Shown here: positions 61,800 through 64,000 of the stretch, one piece after another
How positions within the stretch are numbered: the first letter of the stretch is position 1
Layout: each line of letters begins with the position of its first letter
Source: Eumeta japonica
Taxonomy: Eukaryota > Arthropoda > Insecta > Lepidoptera > Psychidae
Direction: 5' to 3'
Length of the DNA stretch: 64,000 nucleotides
Assembly (NCBI GenBank): GCA_005406025.1
Contig: BGZK01002021.1
Location: 1-64,000 of the forward strand
Made by a program: the position numbers and the translations under genes
The notes under the pieces: generated by a model
Told to the model about the DNA's origin: nothing
What the model saw: only the letters and a program-made list of their open reading frames with translations
Databases searched by the model: none

Positions 61800-62449
61800 G
61801 TAAGCTAAATAAATCTCTTATTATTACAATAAGTATAGTATAAACATTAAATCTCTTTTAGATATATGAAAAAATAATTCCTTTGAAGTTTATAAAAAAA
61901 CGAATCCTATTTTGTTAAGTTAACTAATAAGAACACGCCGTTTTCGTGAACCTCTAATTTGATTTTCAAACTAGAAAGTACTTGGTGGCTATAATAATTA
62001 TATTAGAAATTCTATATTCGTATTTATTAAAACGTATCCATCACTAAGAAGTTATAAACATAATAAAACGTATGCATATGATGGACTTTTTAGTTGCAGA
62101 ATGTTTTATTGTAATTATTTTTGGTCGTATGAAAATTCATGAAGCAGCAACGTTGACAAGGATATGAGTTGAACTACAGAAATGTCATTCTTAAGACGAC
62201 GTTCAACTACTCTAAACTAAATTCTATCTGTTTAAATTCTGTCTACACACTCGTGTTAAAAACAAAAGTATCTATGGACAGTCTATGATTCTAATATTTT
62301 CATTTGATTTCAATTATGAGAGAAGCCAAGTTAGACTTTTAACTACTGTCAAGTAGCCGTTTACTAATATTTATTTAGGAATTTGTAAATTACATAAAAC
62401 GTTCGTTAGGCGTGCTGCATAGATTCTCATGCAAACAATAGTAAACTTA

Positions 62450-62990
62450 AATAAATAAGTAATAGTAAAAAACTTATATTCAACCCGCGCTTGAGCCATC
62501 GAATGTCAACTACTGGACCTAAGTCTCTCTCTAGATCTTACGGTCTTACGACTTACGGTCCTAGCCCACCTCTAACAAACATTGGACAGTGAACTAGACC
62601 AGGTCGTCAGTCCACTTGGTAGGAGGCCGTTACATGCTGCGACGGCCAGTCAATAGTCTCGACACCTTTTTTTTTCTAGTTGTTATCAGTTCTATGAGGA
62701 ACGTGACCTGACCATAGTGACTCAACTCACCGATTCTGTGAGTTATGTCACTCTGATTCTTCTGCAGACTTCCTCGTTTCGAATTTAATGTCGTAGAGAA
62801 ATAACGATTTCCATCGCATGTTGAGATACTGAGTTCGTTTATAAGACCAACAGTAAGGCAACCACATCTGACATCCGTATATCATTACTGGCAACACGCA
62901 CTGCGCAAAGAATGTTGTTTTTAGGCACATAGGTATACCTGATTAAAAGATTCCTGTAATTTCTCAAATGCTGCTCAGCGAAGTTGAAGT
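62450..62990 (-). pseudogene. RTE-like reverse transcriptase C-terminal fossil
   Basis: Minus-strand reading gives CVLPVMIYGCQMW at about 62890, like the CVLPVLTYGAETW block. Further on, a frame contains TGRRSM*RPPTKWTDDLV near 62610-62650, matching the TGRRSVGRPPTRWTDDL block common in insect endonuclease-reverse transcriptases. Stops and frame changes throughout make it a dead remnant. Confidence 0.65.
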
Positions 62991-63079
62991 CTTCGAGTAA
63001 CTTCTTCATCAAAGTCGGATCTACCTAATCGGACGCTTTGCCCAAGTAGACGTACATGGTGAACTCTGAAAGTTTTGCA

Positions 63080-63270
63080 ATACTACAAAGAAAAATGTCA
63101 TACGTGTAATATTTTTTATTATATCTTTTCATAGAACTCTCCGTCAACATCTATACAAAGTCTAAATCAGGTTTCAAAACTCATTTTCCAATCTTCATCG
63201 AACACCTCTTCAACCGTCTTTTCAAATGCAGTAAGTGCATCTTCCGGAGATGGAACATTTTTATACAAAT
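63080..63270 (-). pseudogene. mariner-type transposase C-terminal fossil
   Basis: Minus-strand reading gives SPEDALTAFEKTVEEVFDED, then WKMSFE, a stop, and CIDVDGEFYEK. This resembles the mariner C terminus (W..CF..W...CI...G.YFEK). It is too short for a family name and not functional. Confidence 0.5.
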
Positions 63271-64000
63271 ATTTGCAATACAATGATTACTATTCAGAAT
63301 TAATGCTCCTTTGATTTCGTAAGAGACAACAAAGAACCCGATAAAGAATAAAAAACCTTGCGATCAAAATTTAGTCTGCACTTCTCACTCAGTTCCGTTT
63401 CGTTGGCTTTGGTTCAGTTTGAAACAGCCACAGCGTCGACTGACGTTTCGTTTCTGAATCACAATGATAAATCTGTGATTCATTCAAAATCTATCGCTCG
63501 TAACGATTTCGCAAGCGCGCCCCGAAGAACCGGCTTTAAATTTTGCCACAATGCCACGGTACAAAAGTGCTCAAATCTGCTTCTGAGCTTGCATTAGAGA
63601 TAGTTTCATGTTGGGTACCGCACGAACCCCACGTGAAACTATCCACCTCACTAGAAGCCCGTGTAGAATTCCATGCACACTTCTCTATTCAGTTTGTTGA
63701 ATACGTTGAATCCCTTTGTATTTAATTCGTCTATTCTCTTAAATTAAATTTTTCGCTGCTTGCACTCTTTTTTTATAACAGCCTTCATAGGGCGGCCACT
63801 TCTTCCTTTGTCCTCCAAGTTATCAACTACTGTTTAATTCACTGAAAGCTAAGCGGTCGCTTTAGAAAGGTTTTGTTTTTGAAAGCTATTAGATGTCTTT
63901 CTAATGATTCTTCTGGTATTAGCCGACATTTGAAATTATACAAAATGTTCTCATTGTAGATCCATTTTACAGTAAGATATGACAATTATTTTATTTTTTT

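Larger units (their letters stand above)
61800..64000 (+). other. NAPRT intron 4 (start), containing transposon fossils
   Basis: The next expected exon (a LxATNAAR-like segment) was not found before the window ends. The interval holds minus-strand RTE-like and mariner fossils and otherwise unrecognised sequence. Two plus-strand frames at 63358-63725 have no recognised domain. Confidence 0.55.

Noticed and set aside
63358..63725. Two overlapping plus frames near the right edge considered as NAPRT exon 5
   Set aside because: Neither contains the expected ATNAAR-type segment nor a fitting acceptor and phase.

Overview
This window looks like AT-rich genomic DNA from an arthropod, most likely an insect (order not determined). 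It has spliced genes with long introns, Jockey-type LINEs, fossils of RTE-like LINEs, mariner and PIF/Harbinger elements, and four recognisable exons of an animal nicotinate phosphoribosyltransferase gene. I saw no prokaryotic operon, tRNA, rRNA or CRISPR array.

Layout: (1) 1 to about 5560, minus strand: a GC-rich, nearly full-length but frameshifted Jockey-like LINE. It has gag-like ORF1 with three zinc knuckles, ORF2 with endonuclease and reverse transcriptase, and an A-tail at position 1; the 5' boundary is uncertain. (2) About 6100-8790, plus strand: a second, much older Jockey-like copy. (3) 9362-49495: a segmentally duplicated block. An 11-kb unit called X here appears three times (X1 9362-20684, X2 21874-32854, X3 36543-47291). 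Each carries an ORF for the same unrecognised helical protein of about 1170 aa. The X1 copy is intact (15272-18784); those in X2 and X3 are broken, almost entirely by one-base homopolymer or short-tandem contractions. Each unit also carries the same RTE, mariner and pogo-like fossils, all upstream of the large exon. X3 runs directly into a flanking segment Y (Y3). At X1, a 13.7-kb block interrupts the X-Y junction. That block is X2 framed by two inverted copies of a 1.15-kb PIF/Harbinger-like element. The X3-Y3 junction at about 47291 therefore serves as an empty site, and the arrangement looks like a composite transposon carrying a gene.

(4) 51070-52241: a 1.17-kb element with terminal inverted repeats. 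It carries the start of a THAP-domain gene on plus and a SAP-domain gene on minus, facing each other and joined at an internal deletion. (5) 53484 to beyond the window, plus strand: the first four coding exons of nicotinate phosphoribosyltransferase (NAD salvage, Preiss-Handler route). Intron 3 is 7.4 kb; the next intron holds RTE-like and mariner fossils on the minus strand.

The only genes with convincing intact coding capacity are the X1 ORF and the NAPRT exons. Everything else recognised is mobile-element DNA, much of it shaped by deletion, duplication and probable residual assembly errors. Family names come from remembered motifs; no database search was run.
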